Shown here piece after piece: positions 1 through 10,518 of a DNA stretch of 64,000 nt. The stretch is from the NCBI GenBank assembly GCA_945860955.1, contig CAMATH010000020.1:1-64000 (forward strand), read 5' to 3'. Source of the DNA: Planctomicrobium piriforme (GTDB lineage: Bacteria > Planctomycetota > Planctomycetia > Planctomycetales > Planctomycetaceae). Position numbers and translations under genes: made by a program. The notes beneath the pieces were generated by a model. That model ran no database searches. It saw only the letters and a list, made by a program, of their open reading frames with translations, and had not been told where the DNA came from. Numbering within the stretch: the stretch's first letter is position 1; each line of letters begins with the position of its first letter.

Positions 1-70
1 GCAAAGCCCGAAACTCGGGCGGCAAGGCGGCGATCTGTTCGGGAGTGATCGGAGGTTGCGACAGCGACAT
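1..70 (-). CDS. Partial CDS, N-terminus of a probable IS66-like transposase
   Basis: Reading the minus strand from the ATG at 68-70 gives 23 residues that run off the left edge, starting MSLSQPPITPEQIAALPPEF. The 'ITPEQIAALPPE' opening resembles the N-terminus of many IS66-family transposases, which is the only basis for the call. No terminal inverted repeat of an element is evident between this start and the divergent gene at 97. It could equally be a domesticated or unrelated protein with the same opening; the sequence to the left would decide. Confidence 0.4.
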   Translation of the reverse strand, partial: MSLSQPPITPEQIAALPPEFRAL

Positions 71-96
71 GGCGGTGATGTCGCTGATTTTTCCGT

Positions 97-2508
97 TTGC
101 GCGAAGGCCAAATTGTCCCTCGGATCATTCCGACCCGTGAACGGTTACCTCTGGTCGTGGTGTGTCTGGCGATCTCGCGCCCATCGGCGACCGCGACCGG
201 GTCGGAGCCTTCGCGAAAACGTGGCAATACGCCAGTTGCCGATTCGAATCCGATTCGCGAACTGTTTCAAGGCGAACGACTCGACCTCTGGTCACTGACG
301 GCCCCAGAAGCCAGCGTGCTGCCTTCCGTACGAGCGAATGATCGCGTTCGTTCGCCTGTCGATCGCTTCATCGTGTCGCGATTGGAGTCGCTCGGCATCA
401 CGCCCAATTCTCCCGCCGACCCCGGCACACTCATCCGCCGACTTTCGCTCGACCTGCTGGGACTCCCCCCCACCGCCGACGAGGTCGCGGCGTTTGTGAA
501 GGAATGCGAGGCCGAACGAACGCGGCGAACGGCACAACTGTCTCGCGGCAACGCGTACGATCGTCTGGTAGACCGACTGCTCGCGTCGCCCCGGTATGGG
601 AAACGCCAGGCTCGCTTGTGGCTGGATGTGGTTCGGTACGCCGACACGAACGGCTACGAGCGCGACGAGTTTCGTCCGCTGATCTGGCAGTACCGCGACT
701 ACGTGATTCGCGCCTTCAACGACGACAAGCCGTTCGATCAGTTCATTCGCGAGCAGCTCGCGGGGGACGAACTGGTCCCCTCGCCACCACGCGATTCTGC
801 GGAAGCCGACGCGTTGATTGCGACCGGTTATTTGCGTTTGGGACAATGGGACAGCACCGCTGCCATCTTTCAGGAAGAGGACCGGTTGCGGAGCGATATG
901 CAGGCCGACCTCGTCAACACGACGGCGTCGGCCTTTTTGGGACTGACGATCGGATGTTGTCAATGCCATGATCACAAATACGACCCATTCAGCCAGGCCG
1001 ACCATTACCGTCTGCGGGCGTTTTTCGCGCCGCTGCAGCCGCGCGATGACTTGGTGGTCTCCACCGAGGCGGAACTCGCCGAGATCGCGACCCACAACTC
1101 GGCGGTCGACGGCGAAGCGCAGCCCCTGCGGGAATCGTTGGCCGCTCTCCTCAATGAGGCCCGCGACCGAATTCACGCCCAGCGCCAGGAAGAATTGTCA
1201 GACGAAGTGCGCACGCTGCTGGACACCGAGCCGGCAACGTGGGATGAGAAGACCAAAGCCGAACTGGAACCGATTGTCGCCCGGCTCAATGTCAGCGACG
1301 ACGACGCGAAAGGTGCGTTTGATGAAGCGGCCCGCGCGCGGTTCGACGAGTTAACCCAACAGGTCGCGACGTGTGAATCGAAACTGCGTAAGCCCCGTCT
1401 GGCGTGTGGGGCGACCGATTCGGGCGAGACCGCGCCGGCCACATTTGTGCTGTATCAGGGGGACCACAGTTCGCCGCGCGAAGAGGTTCCGCCGGGGTTT
1501 GTTTCCGTCCTGTCACCCGAACCCGCTGTTTGCGAACCGCCGCGTGAAGCGACCAGCGGTCGTCGGCTGGCGCTCGCCCGCTGGATCGCGTCGGCGGAAA
1601 ATCCCTGGACGGCGCGAGTCTTCGTGAATCGCGTCTGGCAACAGCATTTTGGGGTCGGACTGGCGGCGACCGCCAACGACTTCGGTTACAGCGGTTCGCC
1701 CCCCACGCATCCCGAATTGCTGGACTGGTTGGCGCGAGAGTTTGTTCGCGGCGGCTGGTCGGTCAAGGAACTTCACCGTCTCATCCTGAAGTCGGCAACC
1801 TATCGGCAGAGCAGTCGCGCCCCATTGGAGCTATCGTCCACACTCAGACAACGCGCGGTCGAACAGCATGATCCGGGCAATTCCCTGTATTGGCGTCAGA
1901 ACGTGCGGCGGCTTGACGCCGAATCGTTGCGTGATTCGCTGTTGTCGGTCGCCGGCCTGTTGCGCCCGTACGATTCGGGGCGTGCATTGTGGCCCGAGGT
2001 CCCCGAGGAACTGCTGCACGCGCAGCCAGCGATCCTCGAAGCGCAAAAGGGGGATGACGGGGGGCGGATGCAGGGGTGGTACACAGATCCGGTGGAAGAG
2101 ACCGATGTGCGCAGCGTGTTTCTGGTGCGCAAGCGCTGTCTGCCGATGCCGTTCCTGCAGGCATTCGATCTTCCCGATTCGACGGTGTCGTGCGCCCGGC
2201 GTGATACGACTGTCGTCGCTCCGCAGGCGCTCATGTTGTTGAACAGTCCCGAAGCGATCCGGATCGCGCAGGGGGTCGCCGACCGGGTGCGGGAGCAAGC
2301 GTCCGATGACCCGCGATCGCTGGTCGAGACCACCTTCCGCGTCGTGCTCGCGCGGGAACCCGATGACGGGGAACGCGAACTGGGACTTGAGGCATTGCGC
2401 AGGCTGATCGAGACGCGGGGTGGGGCGAACGCAGCAGCCGGCCGACTCGCGTTGATTGATCTTTGTCGGGCGATCCTCAATCTGAATGAATTCGCCTACG
2501 TCGATTGA
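97..2508 (+). CDS. DUF1549/DUF1553 (PSD1) secreted planctomycete protein
   Basis: 803 residues. The centre carries the DUF1549 signature (SPVDRFIVSRLESLGI, then LIRRLSLDLLGLPPT, and a GCCQCHDHKYDP motif) and the C-terminal half the DUF1553 signature (GRRLALARWI, NPWTARVFVNRVWQ, VAPQALMLLNSPEA). An N-terminal hydrophobic stretch (PLVVVCLAIS) suggests export. There is no PSCyt1 CxxCH domain in front, unlike the paralogue at 52300. The start is TTG at 97, only 26 bases from the start of a divergent transposase-like ORF; an in-frame stop at 85-87 prevents a longer N-terminus, so the 5' end may have been altered by insertion. It ends 5 bases before the ATG of a DUF1501 gene, the usual PSD1-DUF1501 pair in Planctomycetes. 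The biochemical function of this family is not established. Confidence 0.9.
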   Translation: MREGQIVPRIIPTRERLPLVVVCLAISRPSATATGSEPSRKRGNTPVADSNPIRELFQGERLDLWSLTAPEASVLPSVRANDRVRSPVDRFIVSRLESLGITPNSPADPGTLIRRLSLDLLGLPPTADEVAAFVKECEAERTRRTAQLSRGNAYDRLVDRLLASPRYGKRQARLWLDVVRYADTNGYERDEFRPLIWQYRDYVIRAFNDDKPFDQFIREQLAGDELVPSPPRDSAEADALIATGYLRLGQWDSTAAIFQEEDRLRSDMQADLVNTTASAFLGLTIGCCQCHDHKYDPFSQADHYRLRAFFAPLQPRDDLVVSTEAELAEIATHNSAVDGEAQPLRESLAALLNEARDRIHAQRQEELSDEVRTLLDTEPATWDEKTKAELEPIVARLNVSDDDAKGAFDEAARARFDELTQQVATCESKLRKPRLACGATDSGETAPATFVLYQGDHSSPREEVPPGFVSVLSPEPAVCEPPREATSGRRLALARWIASAENPWTARVFVNRVWQQHFGVGLAATANDFGYSGSPPTHPELLDWLAREFVRGGWSVKELHRLILKSATYRQSSRAPLELSSTLRQRAVEQHDPGNSLYWRQNVRRLDAESLRDSLLSVAGLLRPYDSGRALWPEVPEELLHAQPAILEAQKGDDGGRMQGWYTDPVEETDVRSVFLVRKRCLPMPFLQAFDLPDSTVSCARRDTTVVAPQALMLLNSPEAIRIAQGVADRVREQASDDPRSLVETTFRVVLAREPDDGERELGLEALRRLIETRGGANAAAGRLALIDLCRAILNLNEFAYVD

Positions 2509-2513
2509 ACGCC

Positions 2514-4208
<1,695 letters not shown>

Positions 4209-4726
4209 ATTGGAGGCATTCTGAATATATTTGAGCGAGTGGCCGAAAACCGCAACGGTTCGGTTATCACGCAACAACACCGTGAACCGGTTCCCGTCAC
4301 CAAAAGAACTGCGGGAAAACCGTATCTCCAACTGCTGATCGGAAGGCGTGTTTGAGAATGACACATGACACGTTGACGGAGGAACTCGCTTCAGCGAATC
4401 CTGAGAAACGGGCGGAAGCACGACAATATCGCCATCTCCCCGGTACGGAGTGACCGACTGCGGACGTTGTTCGTTGCAGATCGCAGCGACTCTCGCGAGA
4501 GCGGCACGAAATACGGACTTCGGGACCGGAATATTCAACGATTCATGATCCTCTGCCCCGAGCCTCCGAACTGCGCAGTGGCTGTCCCGGAAGTTGATTC
4601 GCAGTTGGTAGAACCGACATAGGTCCAACAGGTCATCGACGAGCCCGACAACTCCACGCGGCGATGGGTGGAACGCCATCCGGACGCGATCCGCGAAAAC
4701 GCGAGAAGAGAACTCCGAAGGGTGAA

Positions 4727-5098
4727 TCATGTGAGGCTCCGTATCACAGCCGTATTCGCGATCTGCGACCAATCGGACAAAAGCTCCTCAAGCCCCGAAC
4801 CGGGGTCAAACTGTACGAACCCTTGGCTCAGGGGAAACCATTCCGTCACGGCTCGCTGAACAATCTCGTTCGGCACCTGTAACACCAGTATAACCGGCCC
4901 TCCCTCGTCGGGGAACTCCTTCGCTTTTCCATGGGCATAATCGTCTGGATCGCCGAAAAGGAATGGACCGCAATCCAAGCTCGTCGAGAATCCTTCGACC
5001 TCGATCACCTGCCCGCCGGGTTCACGGAACCGCGTGACTGGTCCGTGAGCCAGAATCTGCTCCGCCCGTTGACGAGTCGTCCCGTGAAGCAGGATCAT
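4727..5098 (-). CDS. Small HGT-motif protein, possible PARP/ADP-ribosyltransferase-like fold
   Basis: 123 residues. It begins MILLHGTTRQRAEQILAHGP, then has GFSTSLD (36-42), PDDYAHGKA (51-59), GGPVILVLQVP (66-76) and a C-terminal GSGLEELLSDW. The order H-G-T, an S-T-S turn, a Y-(x)3-K segment before a hydrophobic strand, and a late acidic residue parallels the catalytic core of the PARP/RNA 2'-phosphotransferase/DarT superfamily. I infer a possible NAD-binding fold; activity is not shown. E86 or E104 could be the late acidic residue. It has no signal peptide. The gene is first in a two-gene unit, overlapping the next by ATGA, with a promoter-like sequence and a dyad at 5145-5172. No clear Shine-Dalgarno sequence is visible. 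Confidence 0.75.
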   Translation of the reverse strand: MILLHGTTRQRAEQILAHGPVTRFREPGGQVIEVEGFSTSLDCGPFLFGDPDDYAHGKAKEFPDEGGPVILVLQVPNEIVQRAVTEWFPLSQGFVQFDPGSGLEELLSDWSQIANTAVIRSLT

Positions 5099-5144
5099 GG
5101 TGGAACACAGTTACGACGTGATTCGTGCCGAACGCCAAACGAAG

Positions 5145-5172
5145 CATATAAAGTCACTGATCCTATGATCAA
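5145..5172 (-). promoter_or_regulatory. Candidate promoter with overlapping operator-like dyad for the HGT two-gene unit
   Basis: On the minus strand, TTGATC (5167-5172) and TATATG (5145-5150) are 16 bases apart, a reasonable -35/-10 pair about 50 bases upstream of the ATG at 5098. A perfect dyad TGATC-N4-GATCA at 5158-5171 overlaps the -35 box, and another TGATCA lies at 5181-5186. This layout is typical of autoregulated small operons such as toxin-antitoxin loci. It is inference from sequence only. Confidence 0.4.
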
Positions 5173-5367
5173 TGGGGGGATGATCAAAATCTGTTGTCAG
5201 CACGCTCCTAGCCATACGGCCGCGACATGGGCAACATCGGCTGAATTCGAAGCTTCAAATTGACCAGGAGTCGCGGCAATGCGAAACTGGCTACGTAGCC
5301 AGGATCGTTTCTGGGGCAACCGCTGAACCGTTGTAACAAGTCGCTTACCCGTTGGACCCGAAACGCC

Positions 5368-6582
5368 ATGAAGTCACATCAACGCTCCCTATCGTGCTGG
5401 ATTATTCTGCTGGCAGCGGGTGTCTGCGCCCAGGCATACGTCGCCGACGCGGGAATTGTGCTGACCGTACGTGACACGATTTCTGGAATCGGCGGCGATA
5501 GCCTGGTCGCTGTCGCCGATCTCGACCACGACGGAATCCGTGACGTTGTCACGCGCAATCCCGGCGGATTCACCATCTACGAGCAGACTGGCGCAACCAG
5601 TGCGGTGCGGTTCAGCGCCGGATTCGTCATGCGGGGTGCTGTGGCAAACGACATTGACGGCGACGGCAACATCGAGATTCTGGTTTCGCCCCCCGACACA
5701 GCCACAGTCTATCGGGCCACGGGGAATGACACTTATTCACCGATCTACAGCGCGACAGGCGGTTACGGAATCATCGGCGGATTGATGTCGGTCGGTGACG
5801 TCAACGGAAATGGCAACAAAGAGTTTCTGATTCCATCGAAATCCAACGGACTGTACGCTCTGGAATCGCAGGGGGGCGACGCGTTTTCAGTCATCGCGGC
5901 GTCGAATAATCCGGTCGAAATCGCCGCCCCGACCGCCGACCTTGATGGCGACAGTCAACCGGAAATCGTTGCGGGTGGCGACAACTCCGTCAACACCTAT
6001 GTCTACCACCTTGTCGGCGGCAGTTTGCAAACAGTATTCCACTCGGCGACCGACGGGCTGTTGGGCGTTGGCGACACCGACGGTGACGGCCGGGCCGAGA
6101 TCATCACCCGGCACAACGGGTTCGATACGCTCGGTTCGCTCGTCAGCGACGGGATGGGTGGTTACGTCGTCGCAGCCGAGGTTGCGTTGCCCGGTCAGGC
6201 ATTCGTACTCGACTACAACACTCCCGTGATGGACGTCGACGGGGACGGAGTTGACGAGGTGGCGGTCGTGAAACGCAGCGCGACGACCCGCTTCGACGAA
6301 CTCACGTTCTGGTCCCGAGCGGGAACTGGTCAATTTCACAACATCTTCGACTCCGGATCGATGTTCACCCTTTCCAATCAGGATTTCACGTCGATACTCA
6401 AGATCGGCGACACCGATGGAAACGGGCGTTCGGAATTGGCGCTGCTTCAAGGGGGGACACTCTACATTCTGGAAGCGACCTCGTCGGTTCCCGAGCCGTC
6501 GACAATCGTCCTGGCGTTGATTGCCGCTGCCACAGTGTGTGCCATTCGAATGGCGAGTTCGCGGCGTTTTTCGATTTCCTAA
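5368..6582 (+). CDS. Secreted FG-GAP/VCBS-repeat protein with PEP-CTERM anchor
   Basis: 404 residues. An N-terminal signal peptide (hydrophobic WIILLAAGVCAQAYVADA) is followed by repeated D-x-D-x-D-G calcium-binding-like turns (DLDHDGIRD, DIDGDGNIE, DVNGNGNKE, DLDGDSQPE, DTDGDGRAE, DVDGDGVDE, DTDGNGRSE), about seven blades of an FG-GAP/VCBS beta-propeller. The C-terminus is a PEP-CTERM sorting signal: VPEPST, a hydrophobic helix (IVLALIAAATVCAI) and a basic tail ending SSRRFSIS. Such proteins are processed by an exosortase, not encoded in this window. It is a monocistronic gene with no recognisable partner and an extracellular or surface protein by inference. Confidence 0.88.
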   Translation: MKSHQRSLSCWIILLAAGVCAQAYVADAGIVLTVRDTISGIGGDSLVAVADLDHDGIRDVVTRNPGGFTIYEQTGATSAVRFSAGFVMRGAVANDIDGDGNIEILVSPPDTATVYRATGNDTYSPIYSATGGYGIIGGLMSVGDVNGNGNKEFLIPSKSNGLYALESQGGDAFSVIAASNNPVEIAAPTADLDGDSQPEIVAGGDNSVNTYVYHLVGGSLQTVFHSATDGLLGVGDTDGDGRAEIITRHNGFDTLGSLVSDGMGGYVVAAEVALPGQAFVLDYNTPVMDVDGDGVDEVAVVKRSATTRFDELTFWSRAGTGQFHNIFDSGSMFTLSNQDFTSILKIGDTDGNGRSELALLQGGTLYILEATSSVPEPSTIVLALIAAATVCAIRMASSRRFSIS

Positions 6583-6952
6583 GGGGTGGGGTGGTCGACA
6601 TGCGGAAATGCGGCGAAGAGGCGAAGCCACGACGGGGGGCAAGCGCGAATGAGGTGCGCCCAGTTTGACGCGAGGGCGTCACAAGGGCGTGCTGCGCACG
6701 ATGACTGGCGCGTGTTCGAATTCGCGTCGATCGACGCCATATCACGCCAAGGTCACACGCCTTGCGCGAGCGACTCCCGCAGGGCTTGCCTCTTCGCCGC
6801 GACTTGGGAAGTTGGACCAGCAATTGAATATCCGGAATCCAGTCGGTCCGCTGGCTTCACCCCGCTGCCGACGTATAATCAACGTTCGATCACAATTCGG
6901 CCGCCGCCGGTTCGCGGCGGTCGCATTTTCGCATCCGACACAACCGACCGAC
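6583..6952 (+). other. Intergenic stretch before the TatD-like gene
   Basis: 370 bases without a convincing gene; the open frames here are not protein-like. A TATAAT hexamer at 6874-6879, about 75 bases upstream of the ATG at 6953, could be a -10 box, but no good -35 box lies at the right distance. Confidence 0.4.
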
Positions 6953-7798
6953 ATGTACTACATCGATCCCCACGTCCACATGGTCTCCCGCGTGACCGAC
7001 GACTACGAGCGGATGGCCCGGATGGGCTGTGTCGCCATCAGCGAGCCGGCGTTCTGGGCTGGTTACGACCGGGGCAGTGTGGACGGGTTTCGCGACTACT
7101 TTCGGCAACTGACCGATTTCGAACCCAAACGGGCCGCCGCGGTCGGAATCCAGCACTACACCTGGTTGTGCATCAACGCGAAAGAGGCCGAAAACGTGGC
7201 GCTCTCGCGGGAAGTCATCGCCATGATTCCCGAGTTCCTCAACCGACCCAACGTCCTGGGAATCGGCGAAATCGGGCTCAACAAGAACACACTCAACGAA
7301 GCGACCGTCTTCCAGGAACAGGTCGACCTGGCAATGAAGACCCGAGAATTGATCCTCATCCATACCCCGCATTTGCAGGACAAGTACAAGGGAACCCGGA
7401 TGATCGTCGACATGCTTCTGAACGACAAGCGGGTCGAACCGGAACGGGTGCTGATTGACCACGTCGAGGAACACACCGTCCGACTCGCGCGTGAGGATGG
7501 GTTCTGGTGCGCGATGACGCTGTACCCCACCACCAAGTGCACTCCCGCGCGGGCTGCGGACATCATCGAACGCTATGGCGATGACCGGATCATGGTGAAT
7601 TCCGCCGGCGACTGGGGACCGTCGAATCCTCTAGCGGTTCCCGATTTTGTCATGGAAATGCGGCGTCGCGGCCACTCGGATTCGCAAATCAAAAAGGTCG
7701 TGTACGACAACCCGCTGGAGTTCTTTCGACAATCGAAACACTTCCGGTTCACACCACCCGACACGCTTGCAGGGCGCGAGCCGGCAGACGCGATTTGA
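6953..7798 (+). CDS. TatD-family metal-dependent hydrolase
   Basis: 281 residues from ATG 6953 ([13 protein letters not shown]); a longer frame upstream is not protein-like. Metal-site residues of the TatD/amidohydrolase barrel are all visible: DPHVH at the first strand, IGEIGLNK (Glu), ILIHTPH (His), VLIDHVEEH (His) and VNSAGDWG (Asp). The family includes 3'-5' DNases and other hydrolases, so substrate cannot be assigned. It is cytoplasmic, with no signal peptide. The gene ends next to the convergent UvrA-like gene, separated only by a heptanucleotide repeat. Full length for the family. Confidence 0.88.
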   Translation: MYYIDPHVHMVSRVTDDYERMARMGCVAISEPAFWAGYDRGSVDGFRDYFRQLTDFEPKRAAAVGIQHYTWLCINAKEAENVALSREVIAMIPEFLNRPNVLGIGEIGLNKNTLNEATVFQEQVDLAMKTRELILIHTPHLQDKYKGTRMIVDMLLNDKRVEPERVLIDHVEEHTVRLAREDGFWCAMTLYPTTKCTPARAADIIERYGDDRIMVNSAGDWGPSNPLAVPDFVMEMRRRGHSDSQIKKVVYDNPLEFFRQSKHFRFTPPDTLAGREPADAI

Positions 7799-7807
7799 GA
7801 GTTGGGC

Positions 7808-7849
7808 GGTCAGTTGTCAGTTGTCAGTGGGCAGTGGGCAGTGGGCGGT
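7808..7849. repeat. Heptanucleotide tandem repeat (six units)
   Basis: Six 7-base units of the pattern (G/T)G(T/G)C(A/G)GT: GGTCAGT, TGTCAGT, TGTCAGT, GGGCAGT, GGGCAGT, GGGCGGT. Similar short tandem heptamers occur between genes in cyanobacteria and planctomycetes. Here the array extends into the end of the uvrA-like gene and encodes its last residues and stop codon. Confidence 0.8.
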
Positions 7850-10423
7850 GGGAGTTTGATTTTTTCCCACTGCCATTAACTGTCCGCCGTTGGAACCACC
7901 CCCCGGTCCCATTTCGATCACCCAGTCGGCGACGGCGATCACGTCGCGCTGATGTTCGACCACCAGCAGCGAATGCCCTGCGGAGAGGATATGGTCGAAG
8001 CCCCGCAGCAGCCGCGCGACATCCGCCGGATGCAGTCCGCGGGTCGGTTCATCCAGGACGATCAGGCAATTCCCTCCACGGATCCGCGACAGGCATTCCG
8101 CCAGTCTCAGTCGCTGCGTTTCTCCCGCCGAGAGCCCGTACGCCGGCTGTCCCAGCGTCAACGCGTCCAGCCCCACATCCAGTAACAGTTTCAGTTTCCG
8201 CTGAATGCGCGACTGCCCCCGGAGGATTGGCAACAGCTCTTTGGCAGACTGAGCCAATAGCTCAGCGATCGACATCCCCCGGTATTTGATTTCGAGGATC
8301 TCCTGGCGAAAACGCGTTCCATGACAGTCGGGGCAGGGAGTTTCGAGATCGGGAAGAAACTGCATGTCGACTTCAATCACCCCCAGACCGCCACACGTTT
8401 CACAGCAGCCGGGACTGCCCGCATGGGAGCTGAAATGCCCCGGGCCGAAATTCCGTGCCTGGGCCTCGCCGCCACTGGCGAAGAGTTGACGAATCGGCCC
8501 GCTCAAACCGAGAAAACTGGCGGGGGTGTTACGGCGGGACCGCCCGAGCGGAGCCTGTTCGATTCGCTGCACGTCGCGCAACCGTTCCGCCCCGACGACG
8601 GTTCCCTTCGGCACTCCTCCCGTCGTGCCGGGGCGCAGTGCCTGTTCAACCAGCCCGGCCACGCAGTCATTCACCAGCGTACTCTTTCCACTCCCGGAGA
8701 CACCCGTCACCACGCAGAGAACTCCCAGTGGGAGCCGCACGGAAATGTTGTCGAGATTCCGCGAGGTCAGACCGCTGAAATCCAACCATCCCAACGGTTC
8801 GCGAACCGATTTTCCCGGCTGCGCTTCGGTCGGTTCGGTCAACCGATTGAGGAACATGCCAGTGACCGATCCAGGCGCGTTGCGCAATTCGTTTGGTGCC
8901 CCTTGAAACACCACCGTCCCGCCGTCTCGCCCCGCCCCGGGGCCCAGGTCGATCACGTGGTCGCATTCCGCGACGACCGCGAGGTTGTGTTCAACCAGCA
9001 CCACGGAGTTTCCCGCGTCCCGCAAGTTGCGGAGCGAGGTCAGCAGCTTGGAAATGTCGCGCGGATGCAGCCCGGAGGTCGGCTCATCCAGCACGTACAG
9101 CATGTGGACCAGATCGGTCGCCAAAGCTCCCGCCAGCCGAACCCGCTGGGCTTCACCCGCCGACAGCGTCCTCAAAGGCCGATCGAGTTCCACATACCCC
9201 AATCCCAGTTCCACCAGCAGTCGCAACCGGGCCTCAATGGCGAGATGTGTCTGCCGCAACAGGTGGTGATTCCCGTCACCGCTCCGCAACCGCTCACTCC
9301 AGTCCGCCAGCAACCTGTTGGCTGTCGACTTCAGCAGGTCGGCGATCGATTGTCCCGCGAATTGCCAGGCGAGGGACTCGGGTTTCAGACGCCCGCCCCC
9401 GCACGCGGCGCACGGAACGTGTTCCCTCCGTTTCTCGCGTACGATCCCCAGCCCCTTGCATTTCGGACACGCAGCGCGGGGTTGATTGTAACTGAACAGC
9501 AGGGGATCGGGATTGGCGAACGTGGTGCCACAGGGAACGCAACGAAGCATCTCGGACCACGTTTCAACATGCCATACTTGCCCGTCGATCATCCGCATAT
9601 CCGCGTTGGTGGCCGCGGAATTTTTGTCCGTTGAGTGGGTCTGTCCGGTCTGAACCGCCGTTTCGGTTCCCGTCCATTGTGAAAAGGTGACGCTCACCCC
9701 GTGGCCATACCGGCACGCCTGTTCCAGGCTTTCGGTCAGGCGGGGGAGCGGACTCCCCGCGGTCAGTCGGTCGACAACAAGGGTGATCGCTCCTGCGGGC
9801 GCATTCCCCGCACGGATCAATTCCATCAGATCATTTGCCGGCAGGGTTTGTTCGCCGACGATCGTCCGGACGAAACCTGCCTGGAGACATCGGTTCAGAC
9901 GATCCATCAGATCCGGGTCACTCAGGCGCGCGCGATCGGAGCGGCTCGCGATTTCAAACCCGATCTGGACCCGGGTCGCCGGGACTTTTTGAGTGATTAA
10001 AGCGGCAGCTTGCGGCGGCGAGAATCCCTGGATGGCCCGTTGGCAGCCAGGACAGTGTAACCGGCCCGCCCGGGCGAACAGCGAGCGGAACAATGGGTGC
10101 AGTTCCGCCGCCGTCGCGACTGTCGGTCGCCAGGAAGTCTCGGCGAACCGCTGGCGGACGGCGATCGCGGGAGGGATCTGCCCGATGAAATCGACCTCGG
10201 GGCGCTCGATCGGATCGAGCAGGCCCCGGGCGGCTGTCGACAGGGTCTCCACGTATCTGCGCCGCCCCTCAGCGAACAGCGTCTCAAAGGCCAGACTCGA
10301 CTTGCCGGCACCGCTGACACCGGTGATTGCCACCAGTCGCCCCAGCGGGATTTCGAGATCGAGATTTCGCAGATTGCGGACACGTATGCCGCGAAGTTCG
10401 ATGACAGCGTTCTTCGCGGACAT
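7817..10423 (-). CDS. UvrA-like ABC ATPase (short UvrA paralogue)
   Basis: 868 residues from ATG 10423 (MSAKNAVIELRGIRVRNLRN); an in-frame start at 10495 would only add a non-conserved tail. Two ABC modules are seen: Walker A GVSGAGKSS and GVSGSGKST, signature sequences LSAGEAQRVRLAG and LSAGETQRLRLAE, and Walker B VLDEPTSGLHP and VLDEPTRGLHP. Zinc-binding cysteine pairs are at CPGC, CVPC/CPKC/CAAC and CETC/CPDC. It matches excinuclease subunit A in fold but is shorter than the usual 940 residues or so, and the region after the second Walker B ends early: after GGQLMAVG the last 15 residues are encoded by low-complexity sequence and the heptamer array. It may be a UvrA2-type paralogue for DNA lesion binding or drug resistance rather than the housekeeping UvrA. 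Confidence 0.9.
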   Translation of the reverse strand: MSAKNAVIELRGIRVRNLRNLDLEIPLGRLVAITGVSGAGKSSLAFETLFAEGRRRYVETLSTAARGLLDPIERPEVDFIGQIPPAIAVRQRFAETSWRPTVATAAELHPLFRSLFARAGRLHCPGCQRAIQGFSPPQAAALITQKVPATRVQIGFEIASRSDRARLSDPDLMDRLNRCLQAGFVRTIVGEQTLPANDLMELIRAGNAPAGAITLVVDRLTAGSPLPRLTESLEQACRYGHGVSVTFSQWTGTETAVQTGQTHSTDKNSAATNADMRMIDGQVWHVETWSEMLRCVPCGTTFANPDPLLFSYNQPRAACPKCKGLGIVREKRREHVPCAACGGGRLKPESLAWQFAGQSIADLLKSTANRLLADWSERLRSGDGNHHLLRQTHLAIEARLRLLVELGLGYVELDRPLRTLSAGEAQRVRLAGALATDLVHMLYVLDEPTSGLHPRDISKLLTSLRNLRDAGNSVVLVEHNLAVVAECDHVIDLGPGAGRDGGTVVFQGAPNELRNAPGSVTGMFLNRLTEPTEAQPGKSVREPLGWLDFSGLTSRNLDNISVRLPLGVLCVVTGVSGSGKSTLVNDCVAGLVEQALRPGTTGGVPKGTVVGAERLRDVQRIEQAPLGRSRRNTPASFLGLSGPIRQLFASGGEAQARNFGPGHFSSHAGSPGCCETCGGLGVIEVDMQFLPDLETPCPDCHGTRFRQEILEIKYRGMSIAELLAQSAKELLPILRGQSRIQRKLKLLLDVGLDALTLGQPAYGLSAGETQRLRLAECLSRIRGGNCLIVLDEPTRGLHPADVARLLRGFDHILSAGHSLLVVEHQRDVIAVADWVIEMGPGGGSNGGQLMAVGKNQTPTAHCPLPTDN

Positions 10424-10518
10424 AGGAGAATCAGGAACCGCAGGCGGAGACAATCGAGTGAGCTGTGTGGGGGGAGGAGATCGGCGTCGGGGCACGCGGG
10501 CTTTTCCCCAGCCCCGTC

